A stretch of DNA of 64,000 nucleotides from Lachnoclostridium sp. An138 (GTDB taxonomy: Bacteria > Bacillota > Clostridia > Lachnospirales > Lachnospiraceae), in NCBI RefSeq assembly GCF_002160765.1, contig NZ_NFLF01000012.1, positions 1 to 64,000 of the forward strand, in the 5' to 3' direction. The translations under genes and the position numbers were made by a program. The notes below the pieces were generated by a model. It was not told where the DNA came from. It did not search any database and was given only the letters and a program-made list of their open reading frames with translations. Below are positions 43,910 through 52,949 of this stretch, in pieces (position 1 is the first letter of the stretch; every line of letters starts with the position of its first letter).

Positions 43910-45424
43910 CTATTCCGCGGCAGACACCTCCGCGTTTTCTGAGCCAGACTGTATTTCGGCTTCCTCTCCTGACACAGCCGCGTCCTCTTTTACCGCCTCC
44001 GTTCCGGGGAGATAGTAGCAGATGACCGGGGTGCCTTTTTCCACATAGCCATACAGCTCCTGAGCGACGGAAACGGGAAGATTGATGCATCCGTGGGAGC
44101 CGTTTGTCTTGTAGATATCGCCGCCAAAAGAGCTTCTCCAGCTTGCGTCGTGCATACCGATATTTCCGTTGAACGGCATCCAGTAGGATACGGGAGTCTC
44201 ATAATTTTCTCCCGTCAGCGTCGCATTGCGCTGCTTGTAGGTAATGCTGTATACTCCCGCCGGCGTATCGTAGCCCCGGGAAGCGTTTCCGGACACAAAA
44301 TCCGACTCCAGAATCAGGGTGCCGTCCTGATAAAAGAAAAGGTGCTGGGCTGTCAGATTAATTTCCACATATGTATTTCCATAGTCAGGCGTTTCATAGG
44401 AGGCTGCCGTCTGATAATAAACCGGCGTCCGCTCTCCGCTCTCCCCGTTTTCAATCATTTCCGCCAGCTCTATGGCTTCCTGGGTATAGTTCATCCACCA
44501 TCCGTAATCCCCGCTGTCAATTGTGATTTCCTGTCCATAGCTGGTCTGGAAGGTCCTGGAGCGGAAAATCGTATCGTATTTCTTCCGGAGCGTGGCCACA
44601 TAATCCGCCACTTTCTCCTGATCCAATTCCACCTCTAATCCATCGATTTTTACCCATGTACTGATCTCAGCTCCGTCGAGTACTTCTGTATTTTCCCCGA
44701 ACGTATAGGTGATAGTCACGCTTGTATATTTCTGCGCCTTTTCCAGAGCGGCCAGAAGCTGCTCATTGTCAGCTGTAACCTGCGGTTCTCGGTAGCAGCC
44801 TTCCTGCTCCAGGTCTATCTGATCTGTCAGACTGTCTACTGCTGAGCAGATTGTGTCAAAAGTCTGTTCATAATCCAGTTCATTTCCCTGCGTCTCCGCA
44901 ATGATCTGAAAACCATTATCCGGTGTATATTCTGAAATATGGGCATCTGTCGGAGAAACCGCGAAATCCTCCTGAAATCCCTTAAGCTGCTGAATCTGTT
45001 CTTTCAGCGCCTCTTCCTCGTATGTCACCAGTCCTTCCATCTCATAGGTCTCCCCGGATGCAAGAAACCAGAGCCATTTATTCTGCTGGCTTAAAAGCTC
45101 TTCCAGCGGTTCTGCCGAACTGTACTGCAATGAAATGTCTTTTCCTGAAAGCGTCTCTTCCAATGTGCTTCCGTCAGACTGGCGTTCTGTAATCCGCAGG
45201 GAATAATCCTGTACCTGCTCCAGCAGGTCCTGCACGGTCATATTGGATACGTCTATCCGGTCAATCACAGTTCCTCTCAGGAAATGGCTGTGATAGTAAA
45301 ACACGCCGCCCACGTAAACCACGGCAGCAGCCAGAAGCAGAATGAATAAGAATTTGCGCGTTACAGTCCCCCTCTTCCGTCTTCTTTTTCTTAACATGTT
45401 CCTCTTCTGTCCTTTCTGTATCAC
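43910..45424 (-). CDS. L,D-transpeptidase with peptidoglycan-binding domain
   Basis: 504 residues. Signal anchor near residues 25-45 (FLFILLLAAAVVYVGGVFYY), then PG_binding_4-type repeats, and a C-terminal YkuD domain. The catalytic motif is IGMHDAS followed by GSHGCINLPVSVAQELYGYV, with the active cysteine in SHGC. It forms 3-3 cross-links or attaches proteins to peptidoglycan. An acidic tail (EEAEIQSGSENAEVSAAE) is unusual. It lies upstream of the envelope operon but has its own terminator. Confidence 0.93.
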   Translation of the reverse strand: MIQKGQKRNMLRKRRRKRGTVTRKFLFILLLAAAVVYVGGVFYYHSHFLRGTVIDRIDVSNMTVQDLLEQVQDYSLRITERQSDGSTLEETLSGKDISLQYSSAEPLEELLSQQNKWLWFLASGETYEMEGLVTYEEEALKEQIQQLKGFQEDFAVSPTDAHISEYTPDNGFQIIAETQGNELDYEQTFDTICSAVDSLTDQIDLEQEGCYREPQVTADNEQLLAALEKAQKYTSVTITYTFGENTEVLDGAEISTWVKIDGLEVELDQEKVADYVATLRKKYDTIFRSRTFQTSYGQEITIDSGDYGWWMNYTQEAIELAEMIENGESGERTPVYYQTAASYETPDYGNTYVEINLTAQHLFFYQDGTLILESDFVSGNASRGYDTPAGVYSITYKQRNATLTGENYETPVSYWMPFNGNIGMHDASWRSSFGGDIYKTNGSHGCINLPVSVAQELYGYVEKGTPVICYYLPGTEAVKEDAAVSGEEAEIQSGSENAEVSAAE

Positions 45425-45513
45425 TACTTGTTTTCCACTATTATAACTCAGATCTCCGAATAGTTCACATTATATTTTTCTTAATATCAAGCACTATCAC
45501 AATCCCTGCTGTC

Positions 45514-45981
45514 TTATCTTTCGATCTCTCGGATCAGATTCACCATCTCGATAGCTCCTTCCGCGCATTCGTACCCTTTGTTTCCGGCTTTGGTGCCGGC
45601 CCGCTCGATGGCCTGCTCAATATTTTCTGTGGTCAGCACGCCAAACATGGCCGGAATGCCGCTGGAAAGTGACACAGAGGCGATTCCCTTAGACACCTCA
45701 TTGCACACATAATCATAATGGCTTGTGCTGCCCCGGATCACAGCTCCCAGACAGATGACCGCATCATATTTCCCGCTGCCTGCCATTTTGGACGCAATCA
45801 GCGGAATTTCGAAGGCGCCGGGAACCCAGGCGGTGTGGATATCCTCCTCCAGAACCCCATGCCGCTTCAGACCGTCATAAGCCCCGCTTAAAAGCTTCGA
45901 GGTAATAAATTCATTAAACCGTGAGGCCACTATACCGATACGGATATTCTGTGAGACCAGTTTTCCTTCAAATGTTTTCAT
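45514..45981 (-). CDS. ribH: 6,7-dimethyl-8-ribityllumazine synthase
   Basis: Condenses the butanone phosphate and the ribityl-aminouracil to lumazine. Start at the ATG 45981, nine bases after AAGGAG. Seven codons upstream another ATG lacks a site. Landmarks are [26 protein letters not shown], and [20 protein letters not shown] with the catalytic His. 155 residues, normal. Last gene of the rib operon. Confidence 0.97.
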   Translation of the reverse strand: MKTFEGKLVSQNIRIGIVASRFNEFITSKLLSGAYDGLKRHGVLEEDIHTAWVPGAFEIPLIASKMAGSGKYDAVICLGAVIRGSTSHYDYVCNEVSKGIASVSLSSGIPAMFGVLTTENIEQAIERAGTKAGNKGYECAEGAIEMVNLIREIER

Positions 45982-46093
45982 ACTTCCATTCTCCTTTTCC
46001 ATTTTTTTCGTTTTTACTGTTTTTCATTTTCTACCGGAACAGGTTCTGTCCTGCCCTTCTCCGGCATTTTTACTTCCCTTCTTCTGTCTGCAC

Positions 46094-47311
46094 CTACATT
46101 TCATAGTGAAGCAGGTGTCCCATCCTTTTCTGCTTTGTCAAAAGGTATCCTCTGTCATAGGCTGTAGGCTTCATTTCTATGGGAACACGCTCCAGGATCT
46201 CGATGCCGAAATCCGAGAGCTGGTACACCTTATCCGGATTGTTCGTGAGAAGCCGCATGGTCCGCACTCCCAGATCCTTCAGAATCTGAGCGCCGATATA
46301 ATACTCCCGCTCATCTCCCGCAAATCCCAGAGCCAGATTGGCTTCCAGCGTATCCATTCCCTGCTCCTGAAGCTCATAAGCCCGGAGCTTGTTGATGAGA
46401 CCGATTCCCCGTCCTTCCTGACGCATGTACAGCAGAACGCCGCGCCCTTCCCGCTCAATCTGCGTCAGCGCGGAAGCGAGCTGTTCTCCGCAGTCACAGC
46501 GCAGGGAGCCGAAGGTATCCCCGGTCAGGCACTCGGAATGAACCCGGCAGAGAAGATTTTCTCCGTCTCCGATTTCTCCCTTGACCAGGGCGATATGGTG
46601 CTCGCCGTTCAGCCGGTTGACATAGCCATAAGCCGTGAACTCGCCGTACTTCGTGGGCATTCTGGTTACCGTAATCCGATCCACCAGCTTTTCGTGCCGC
46701 TTCCGGTAATTCTGCAGATCCCGGATGGTGATAAAGGGCATCTTCCATTTTGCGGCCAGCTCTGTGAGTTCCGGTGTACGCATCATGGTTCCGTCTTCCC
46801 GCATGATTTCACAGCAGAGCCCGCAGGCCTTCAGGCCCGCCAGACGGCACAGATCCACAGTGGCTTCTGTATGGCCGCTGCGCTCCAGCACGCCGTTTTT
46901 TCTGGCCAGCAGCGGAAACATATGCCCCGGTCTTCGGAAATCCTGGGGCTTCGCATCCTCATCCACGCATTTCATGGCCGTCACCGAGCGCTCTGCAGCA
47001 GAAATGCCTGTAGTTGTACTCACATGGTCCACAGAAACCGTAAACGCCGTCTCATGATTATCCGTATTGCTGGACACCATCTGGGGAAACTGCAGCTTCC
47101 GCGCATATTCCTCTGACATGGGCATACAGATAAGCCCCTTTCCATGAGTCGCCATAAAGTTAATATTTTCTGTGGTGGCAAACTGGGCCGCGCAGATAAA
47201 ATCCCCCTCATTTTCCCGGTCCGGATCGTCTGTAACCAGAATGATTTTTCCTTTTCTCAGCGCGTCCAGCGCCTCCTCAATCGTGCTGAATGTAAATGTC
47301 CTCTCTTTCAT
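46094..47311 (-). CDS. ribBA: Bifunctional DHBP synthase / GTP cyclohydrolase II
   Basis: 405 residues. The N-terminal DHBP synthase has [30 protein letters not shown] and the RPGHMFPL loop with HTEATVDL. The C-terminal GTP cyclohydrolase II has the zinc cysteines in [20 protein letters not shown] and the RQEGRGIGL catalytic loop. It supplies both precursors of riboflavin. Third gene of the operon. Confidence 0.97.
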   Translation of the reverse strand: MKERTFTFSTIEEALDALRKGKIILVTDDPDRENEGDFICAAQFATTENINFMATHGKGLICMPMSEEYARKLQFPQMVSSNTDNHETAFTVSVDHVSTTTGISAAERSVTAMKCVDEDAKPQDFRRPGHMFPLLARKNGVLERSGHTEATVDLCRLAGLKACGLCCEIMREDGTMMRTPELTELAAKWKMPFITIRDLQNYRKRHEKLVDRITVTRMPTKYGEFTAYGYVNRLNGEHHIALVKGEIGDGENLLCRVHSECLTGDTFGSLRCDCGEQLASALTQIEREGRGVLLYMRQEGRGIGLINKLRAYELQEQGMDTLEANLALGFAGDEREYYIGAQILKDLGVRTMRLLTNNPDKVYQLSDFGIEILERVPIEMKPTAYDRGYLLTKQKRMGHLLHYEM

Positions 47312-47327
47312 TGTCTGTCTTCCCCTT

Positions 47328-47963
47328 TCAAAATCCGTACTGTGACAGAAATTCCCGTGTTATGCCGCTCTCTGGGGACCGGCTCAAGAACCGCTCCACA
47401 TATTTTCCGATGATGTCTGTCTCCAGGTTCACCGTATCTCCTGTCCGTCTTTCTCCCAGCGTCGTCTCTGAGGCTGTGTGAGGAATCACGGAGACGGAAA
47501 AATCTCTCTCTGTCACCGCCGCCACGGTCAGGCTGATCCCGTCCACCGCGGCAGAGCCCTTTTCCACAACGTACCGGAGAATGGAATCCCCCGCCCGGAT
47601 TCTGTACCAGACAGCCGTATCATCCTTTCGGATCTCTGCAATGGTTCCGGTCCCGTCCACATGGCCTGCGACAATATGCCCGCCGAACCGCCCGTCCGCA
47701 CGCATGGCCCGCTCCAGATTTACCCGGCTGCCTCCTGACATGCCTGCCAGGGAAGAGCGGTTCAGAGTCTCATGCATCACATCAGCCAAAAAGCCCTTTC
47801 TGTCAAAAGAAGTGACTGTCAGGCATACCCCATTTACAGCGATGCTGTCACCAACGCGCAGGCCTTCCAGCACTATCCGGGCTTCAATCTCCAGCACCGC
47901 CGAGCTGCGTCCTTTCTGAACCCGCCGGATCGTACCCACTTCCTCAATGATTCCGGTAAACAT
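47328..47963 (-). CDS. ribE: Riboflavin synthase alpha chain
   Basis: Dismutates two lumazines to riboflavin. Start at [10 protein letters not shown] (47963), the invariant N-terminus of the family. Seven upstream codons are not used. The two beta-barrel halves each show the family repeat (AVNGVCLTV and AVDGISLTV) and SRVNLERAM. 211 residues, normal. The start overlaps the ribD stop by 20 bases. Confidence 0.96.
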   Translation of the reverse strand: MFTGIIEEVGTIRRVQKGRSSAVLEIEARIVLEGLRVGDSIAVNGVCLTVTSFDRKGFLADVMHETLNRSSLAGMSGGSRVNLERAMRADGRFGGHIVAGHVDGTGTIAEIRKDDTAVWYRIRAGDSILRYVVEKGSAAVDGISLTVAAVTERDFSVSVIPHTASETTLGERRTGDTVNLETDIIGKYVERFLSRSPESGITREFLSQYGF

Positions 47964-49080
47964 TCCCGCACACCTCACTCTCAATCAGAAAATCTTCTCC
48001 CAGCCTCACGACCCTGCTGTCTCTCAGAAGCACACCCTCATCCGGCGAAGGAAAGCCCGCTCCAGCCACCGGCGTCTTTGCTCTTTCTCCTCCGAAAAGC
48101 TTTGGGGCAATGTAAGCCTGCACTTTACTGACAATGCCTGTCTTCAGCGCCGACCAGTTCAGGGTGCTTCCTCCTTCCAGAAGAATGCTGTCTATCTTTT
48201 CCTTTCCCAGCTCTTCCATCAGCCATTCCAGATCCACCCTTCCTTCCCTCTCCGGCCCGGCCAGAATTCGGCAGCCTGCCCTGCGGTAAGGCTCCTGTCT
48301 CTCTTCCTGTCCGCAGCAGGTGGCGAAGATGGTGGGAACTTCTCCCGCAGTCCGGACAATCCGGGAAGACAGAGGCGTGCGAAGCCGGCTGTCGCAGATA
48401 ATCCGCACCGGATTTCTCCCTCCCTCTATCCTGCAGGTGAGAAGCGGATCGTCCTTCAGTACCGTTCCGGCCCCTGCCATGATGGCCCGGTATCTGTGCC
48501 GCTGTCTGTGCACATGGGCTCTTGCCTCCCCGCCTGTAATCCATTTGGATGCGCCTGTACAGCACGCCGTCTTCCCATCCATGGTCATGGCATATTTCAT
48601 CACCACAAAGGGACGCCCGGTCTGGATAAAATGGAAAAATACTTCGTTCAGCCCGCGGCATTCCTCTTCCAGCACATGCTCCTCCACCAGTACGCCATGC
48701 TCCCGCAGAATCCTGACTCCCTTTCCCGCCACCAGCGGATTGGGATCTCCCGAACCTATGATCACCCGGCGGATTCCTGCCTCCAGGATTGCATCCGTAC
48801 AGGGCGGCTGTTTTCCATAGTGGCAGCAGGGCTCCAGCGTCACATACAGATCCGCGCCCCGCGGGTCCTCCCTGCAGGAAGCAAATGCGTTCCTCTCTGC
48901 ATGTGCCTCCCCATACCGCTCATGAAATCCCTCTCCGATGATACGGCCTTCTTTCACAATCACCGCTCCCACCATGGGATTCGGTGAGGTCCAGCCCATT
49001 CCCTGTTCAGCCAGTTCCAATGCCCGCCGCATATAATCCCTTTCTGTCTTTTCTCCTTGTTCTGCTCTGTTCTCTTCCAT
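47944..49080 (-). CDS. ribD: Bifunctional pyrimidine deaminase/reductase
   Basis: 378 residues from ATG 49080. The deaminase domain has HAERNAF and LEPCCHYGKQPPCTDAI (zinc ligands). The reductase domain has KYAMTMDGKTAC and ILLEGGSTLNWSAL. The start is uncertain: a GTG at 49218 with GGGAGGAG opens the same frame 46 codons earlier and would read through a terminator hairpin. An ATG at 49032 starts near the first conserved residues. First structural gene under the FMN riboswitch. Confidence 0.93.
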   Translation of the reverse strand: MEENRAEQGEKTERDYMRRALELAEQGMGWTSPNPMVGAVIVKEGRIIGEGFHERYGEAHAERNAFASCREDPRGADLYVTLEPCCHYGKQPPCTDAILEAGIRRVIIGSGDPNPLVAGKGVRILREHGVLVEEHVLEEECRGLNEVFFHFIQTGRPFVVMKYAMTMDGKTACCTGASKWITGGEARAHVHRQRHRYRAIMAGAGTVLKDDPLLTCRIEGGRNPVRIICDSRLRTPLSSRIVRTAGEVPTIFATCCGQEERQEPYRRAGCRILAGPEREGRVDLEWLMEELGKEKIDSILLEGGSTLNWSALKTGIVSKVQAYIAPKLFGGERAKTPVAGAGFPSPDEGVLLRDSRVVRLGEDFLIESEVCGNVYRNH

Positions 49081-49122
49081 CTCTTTTACCGCCTTCCTGT
49101 CCGCCTCGATACCGGGGCACAC

Positions 49123-49153
49123 AAAAAGGCCCCGGATCGTTCCTCCAGGGCCT
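49123..49153 (-). terminator. Second terminator-like hairpin in the rib leader
   Basis: AGGCCCTGGA pairs with TCCGGGGCCT (one G-U) around GGAACGA, followed by TTTTTG on the minus strand. It lies between the possible GTG start at 49218 and the ATG start at 49080, inside the ribD frame. Confidence 0.75.
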
Positions 49154-49232
49154 GGCTTTTTTCCTTTCTCTGCGTATCTTTGCGTATGGCAGAGCGATAC
49201 AGTTACGGCTGTATTCACTCCTCCCTGCCAAA

Positions 49233-49267
49233 GAAAAAAGCTCTGAAACAGTTTCCTATTTCAGAGC
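49233..49267 (-). terminator. Riboswitch expression-platform terminator
   Basis: Perfect 9-bp stem GCTCTGAAA with TTTCAGAGC, then TTTTTTCTTT. Located 95 bases after the FMN aptamer, as expected for transcriptional control of ribD. Confidence 0.88.
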
Positions 49268-49362
49268 ATCAATTCTTCCGCAAAGAATGTATGGATTTCT
49301 TCTCTTGATCTCTTTTATCGATCTCTTCCATCAATCACTTCTATCCATACGCGTCATCTCTT

Positions 49363-49466
49363 CTTCCATCCAGACTATACTGTCGGTTTTGGAATCTCAC
49401 CAAATCCTGCGCTCTCGCGCTCGCGGACTTTACCGCCGATCGGGAATCTCACCCTGCCCTGAAGAT
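49363..49466 (-). promoter_or_regulatory. FMN riboswitch (RFN element)
   Basis: The minus strand shows the conserved RFN sequence: TTCAGGGCAGGGTGAGATTC, then CCGATCGGCGGTAAAGTCCG, a variable GCGAGAGCGC stem, GATTTGGTGAGATTC, and ACCGACAGTATAGTCTGGATG. FMN binding would favour the terminator at 49233-49267 and switch off ribDEBAH. A minus-strand TTGACA (49508-49513) is a likely -35, but the -10 is unclear. Confidence 0.96.
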
Positions 49467-49520
49467 TATATTTAATTCTTTTATACGGTATCACATTTCT
49501 TATCGGATGTCAAATAAGTT

Positions 49521-49549
49521 TTATTTGCCAGCCATCTGTTTTGCGACCT
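49521..49549 (-). repeat. Duplicate of the tsf 3' end, possible attachment-site relic
   Basis: Identical to the end of tsf (51015-51043) at 26 of 29 positions, including 18 in a row (TTATTTGCCAGCCATCTG). It still encodes VAKQMAGK and a stop, and two of the three differences are silent third-position changes. The copy bounds an AT-rich segment with decayed genes. This is what an element integrated at a conserved gene end leaves behind. Confidence 0.7.
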
Positions 49550-49682
49550 TTTATTTTCTCGGATTGTCTCAAATTATTACAAATACTGAATCTCCAATGA
49601 TTCTACATAATTATTTTCAGCTTATCCCCCATTTTTCTATTTGGAGAATATATGATTCTTTTTCTTCTACAGAGTTGCTTCT

Positions 49683-49720
49683 TAAAAAATCTATTTGGGG
49701 GGATTTCTTTTCCCCCAAAT
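49683..49720 (-). terminator. Terminator after the DUF1016 pseudogene
   Basis: ATTTGGGGG pairs with CCCCCAAAT around a 10-base loop, followed on the minus strand by AGATTTTTTAAG. Two bases past the pseudogene stop. Confidence 0.8.
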
Positions 49721-49722
49721 GA

Positions 49723-50455
49723 CTATGACTCTCCAGAACTATCTTTTAATATATTAGATACCAATCGTTCTAAATCTTCTCTGTTTGGTAAATATAACTC
49801 ATACTTTGAAACAAACAGATTACTATCCATACCATAAGTCGCATATTCAACTAGCAATTCATCTTTATTTCTACTCATAATAATCCCAATCGGGGCGTTA
49901 TCATCCGGCATATTCTCCTCCGTAGCAAAATACCCCAAATACATATTCATCTGTCCTATATCTTCATGCCTTACAGAATCTTTCTTTAAATCTATAAGAA
50001 CAAAGCATTTTAAAATTCGATGATAAAATACTAAATCCACATGATAGTGTACATTATTAATGGTAATTTTGTATTGCCTTCCTACAAAAGTAAAACCTTT
50101 CCTAATTCCAAAAGAAATTTTTGGAGATTATTAATTAGTCTTTGTTCCAAATCGCTTTCCGTATACTGACTTGATTCCGGTAGATTTAAAAACTCTAATG
50201 TATATGTGCTTTTTATAACATCTCCTGGTTTCTGAACCTCTATTCCTCGTTGTGCTAATGATAAAATTCCTTCTTTATCTCTGCTTACTGCCAGACGCAA
50301 AAATAAAGCCGAGTCTATCTGTCGCTGAAGTTCTATAACACTCCAATTTTCATTAACAGTCTGCCGCTCAAAAAGCTCCTCTCCAAATCGTCATCAAGTT
50401 TAATTAGTTCACAAATATGCGACCAGCTTAATTTGTCAGACACCGTCTGACAAAT
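49723..50455 (-). pseudogene. Frameshifted DUF1016/YhcG-type PDDEXK nuclease remnant
   Basis: Three frames together give a DUF1016 protein lacking its N-terminus: QTVSDKLSWSHICELIKLDD, then FERQTVNENWSVIELQRQID, SALFLRLAVSRDKEG, LEQRLINNLQKFLLELGK, GFTFVGRQYKITINNVHYHV and DLVFYHRILKCFVLIDLKK. One frameshift is in a T run near 50374 and one in an A run near 50095. Each is a single-base loss. The family is found in restriction-linked and mobile loci. The AT-rich composition differs from its neighbours and fits horizontal origin. Confidence 0.85.
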
Positions 50456-50504
50456 TCATCATTTACACAATAATTCCTGCCAAATGAAATTTATGTCATC
50501 CAAA

Positions 50505-50843
50505 TCATGCTGCATACAATTCTACTCCTTCCTTCTTAACATTGTTATAGAATGGATATGCCCTGATCCATTTATTAAAATGATCCAAATTTTTCACAAT
50601 GGGCATGATTTGCAAATCGTTATCGAAATTATAATCAACTGTCAGGTCGGAAAGCATATGCCCCCTACTTCTTATCTCATCATCCGATAAATCCACCAGA
50701 ATCATAATATCAATATCTGAATCCGGTCTGAAATCGCCTCGCGCATAAGAATCATATAAGATTATCGTTCTCAGCTTGTCCCCATAAATTTTGTGTACAT
50801 CCTCTACATATTTTTTCAGTACTTCAGTTAAAATCTGAGGCAT
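50505..50843 (-). CDS. Lone minimal nucleotidyltransferase-domain protein
   Basis: 112 residues. The nucleotidyltransferase core reads TIILYDSYARGDFRPDSDID. The two catalytic Asp (DSDID) are intact, but the first Gly of the family GS motif is Asp (YDSYARG), which may weaken nucleotide binding. MNT proteins normally pair with a HEPN partner as a toxin-antitoxin system. No HEPN gene is present. It sits in the AT-rich patch beside the DUF1016 relic. Start behind an AGGGAGAG site. Confidence 0.8.
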   Translation of the reverse strand: MPQILTEVLKKYVEDVHKIYGDKLRTIILYDSYARGDFRPDSDIDIMILVDLSDDEIRSRGHMLSDLTVDYNFDNDLQIMPIVKNLDHFNKWIRAYPFYNNVKKEGVELYAA

Positions 50844-50941
50844 ACTCTCCCTCCTTCCTGCTGTTCTTTCTACCTATAGTATATCCATTCCACAGAGCAA
50901 AATCAACCAACTATTCCATTATGTATTTCCCTTTATACTAT

Positions 50942-50990
50942 AAAAACCCTTACAAGCGGTGCAAAATCACCACTCATAAGGGTTTTTTTT
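50942..50990. terminator. tsf terminator
   Basis: AAACCCTTA and TAAGGGTTT enclose an inner GCGGTG/CACCAC pairing. T runs on both sides make it bidirectional. It lies 25 bases past the tsf stop. Confidence 0.88.
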
Positions 50991-51014
50991 CAAAATCTCA
51001 ATGCAAAATTCAAA

Positions 51015-51956
51015 TTATTTGCCAGCCATCTGCTTTGCAACTTCCTCAGCAAAGTTCTCTTCCTTTTTCTCGATTCCCTCGCCGGTCTCAAAACGAACGA
51101 AGCCTTTGATGGTGATCTTCGCGTTGTTCTCTTTTGCCACCTGCTCTACGTACTTGCCTACAGACTGCTTTCCATCCTCAGCCTTTACATATACCTGATC
51201 AAGCAGACAGATCTCCTTGAGCTCTTTGTTGATGCGGCCCTGGATCATGCCCTGGATAACCTTTTCCGGCTTCTGGGACTCCTTCGGGTCGTTCTGAATC
51301 TGAGCCATCAGGATCGCTTTTTCTTTCTCGATGTAATCCGGCTCCACCTCAGCATCGCTGGTGTACAGCGGCTTTAAGGCTGCTGCCTGCATAGCCACAT
51401 TCTTTGCCATCTCTTTTACAGCATCGTTTACCACGTCTGTCTCAACATCTACCAGAACGCCAATCTTGCCACCCGCATGGATATAAGAAGCGATGAAACC
51501 ATTCTGCTCCTCCATCTGACGGAAACGACGGATGTTCATATTCTCACCGATAACGGCGATCTGAGAAGCCAGGGCCTCTTTTACTGTCAGAGACGGATCT
51601 TTCTCCCACTTCTCCTCCAGGAATCCCTCGATATCGGAAGCGGTAGTCTTCAGTGCCTGTGCAGCCACATCTGCCACATAAGAACGGAACTTCTCGTTCT
51701 TTGCAACGAAGTCAGTCTCAGCATTTACCTCTACGGCAACCGCCTTGTGTCCGTCCTCTGTCGCGCAGATATCTACGATACCCTCAGCAGCGATACGGCC
51801 TGCCTTCTTCTGAGCGCTGGCAAGTCCTTTTTCTCTCAGCCAGTCTACAGCTGCGTCCATATTTCCTTCGGTAGCGGTCAGGGCTTTCTTGCAGTCCATC
51901 ATTCCGGCACCGGTCATCTCTCTTAACTCTTTTACCATTCCTGCTGTGATTGCCAT
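51015..51956 (-). CDS. tsf: Elongation factor Ts
   Basis: Nucleotide exchange factor for EF-Tu. Start at ATG 51956 behind GGAGGAACG. Landmarks are VKELREMTGAGMMDCKKAL (N-terminal) and VEVNAETDFVAKNEKFRSYV. 313 residues. Follows rpsB by 37 bases in the conserved rpsB-tsf operon. Its last 29 bases are duplicated 1.5 kb downstream. Confidence 0.98.
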   Translation of the reverse strand: MAITAGMVKELREMTGAGMMDCKKALTATEGNMDAAVDWLREKGLASAQKKAGRIAAEGIVDICATEDGHKAVAVEVNAETDFVAKNEKFRSYVADVAAQALKTTASDIEGFLEEKWEKDPSLTVKEALASQIAVIGENMNIRRFRQMEEQNGFIASYIHAGGKIGVLVDVETDVVNDAVKEMAKNVAMQAAALKPLYTSDAEVEPDYIEKEKAILMAQIQNDPKESQKPEKVIQGMIQGRINKELKEICLLDQVYVKAEDGKQSVGKYVEQVAKENNAKITIKGFVRFETGEGIEKKEENFAEEVAKQMAGK

Positions 51957-51993
51957 TTTTCGTTCCTCCAAATTATTTCTTCGTATTAAACGC

Positions 51994-52734
51994 TTACTCT
52001 TCTACAGCCTCTTCTGTCTCCTCGTAAGCTTCCTCTGCTACTTCCTCAGCTGCTCCCTGGTTTGCCTCAACCACAGCGTCTGCCATTGTGGAAACGATCA
52101 GCTTTACAGCACGGATAGCATCATCGTTACCCGGGATCACATAATCCAGCTCTTCCGGATCACAGTTGGTATCAGCAATTCCGATCAGCGGAATGCCCAG
52201 TGTATGTGCTTCCTGTACGCAGATTCTCTCCTTCTTCGGATCTACTACAAAGATGGCATCCGGAACTTTCTTCATATCCTTGATTCCGCCCAGGTTCTTC
52301 TCAAGCTTCTCCCACTCCTTCTTCAGTGCGATAACTTCCTTCTTGGGCAGTACATCGAAGGTTCCGTCCTCAGACATCTTCTCGATCGCTTTCAGACGGG
52401 CGATTCTGCTCTGGATAGTCTTGAAGTTGGTCAGCATACCGCCAAGCCATCTCTCATTTACATAGAACATACCGCAGCGCTCTGCTTCTGTCTTAATAGC
52501 GTCCTGAGCCTGCTTCTTGGTTCCTACGAACAGAATGGTTCCGCCCTGTGCGGCAATGTCAAATACAGCCTTATATGCTGTGTCTACCATTCCTACAGAC
52601 TTCTGCAGGTCGATGATGTAGATGCCGTTACGCTCGGTATAGATGTACGGAGCCATCTTGGGGTTCCAGCGTCTTGTCTGATGTCCGAAATGAACACCTG
52701 CTTCCAGTAACTGCTTCATTGAAATTACACTCAT
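51994..52734 (-). CDS. rpsB: 30S ribosomal protein S2
   Basis: 246 residues from ATG 52734 behind GGAGGAAAG. Longer in-frame readings run into the leader. Family hallmarks are [20 protein letters not shown] and [20 protein letters not shown]. The acidic C-terminal tail ([17 protein letters not shown]) is common in Clostridia. Confidence 0.98.
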   Translation of the reverse strand: MSVISMKQLLEAGVHFGHQTRRWNPKMAPYIYTERNGIYIIDLQKSVGMVDTAYKAVFDIAAQGGTILFVGTKKQAQDAIKTEAERCGMFYVNERWLGGMLTNFKTIQSRIARLKAIEKMSEDGTFDVLPKKEVIALKKEWEKLEKNLGGIKDMKKVPDAIFVVDPKKERICVQEAHTLGIPLIGIADTNCDPEELDYVIPGNDDAIRAVKLIVSTMADAVVEANQGAAEEVAEEAYEETEEAVEE

Positions 52735-52876
52735 GATTCTTTCCTCCATTTGGTTGATCTTCCGCAGGCTTCCGCACCGTGAAATACCAGAGCTCCGCTC
52801 CGACACCGTCCCCGGTTCCACCCGCGTGTTTTTTCACTAACTCTGAAAGTATAGCACAGGAAAAGGGCCATTGCAA
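52735..52876 (-). promoter_or_regulatory. rpsB promoter and structured leader
   Basis: TTGCAA (52871-52876), 17 bases, TATACT (52848-52853). The transcript would carry a leader of about 105 bases, GC-rich in its middle (GGGGACGGTGTCGG, CCTGCGGAAG), which could be an S2 autoregulatory leader. The leader role is inferred from position only. Confidence 0.6.
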
Positions 52877-52949
52877 GCCCCTTTTTGCCTGATTTTGCAG
52901 GATTTTATAAGGATTTTTAAGCTCTTACTTTCTGGTTTTGCAGACTGCT

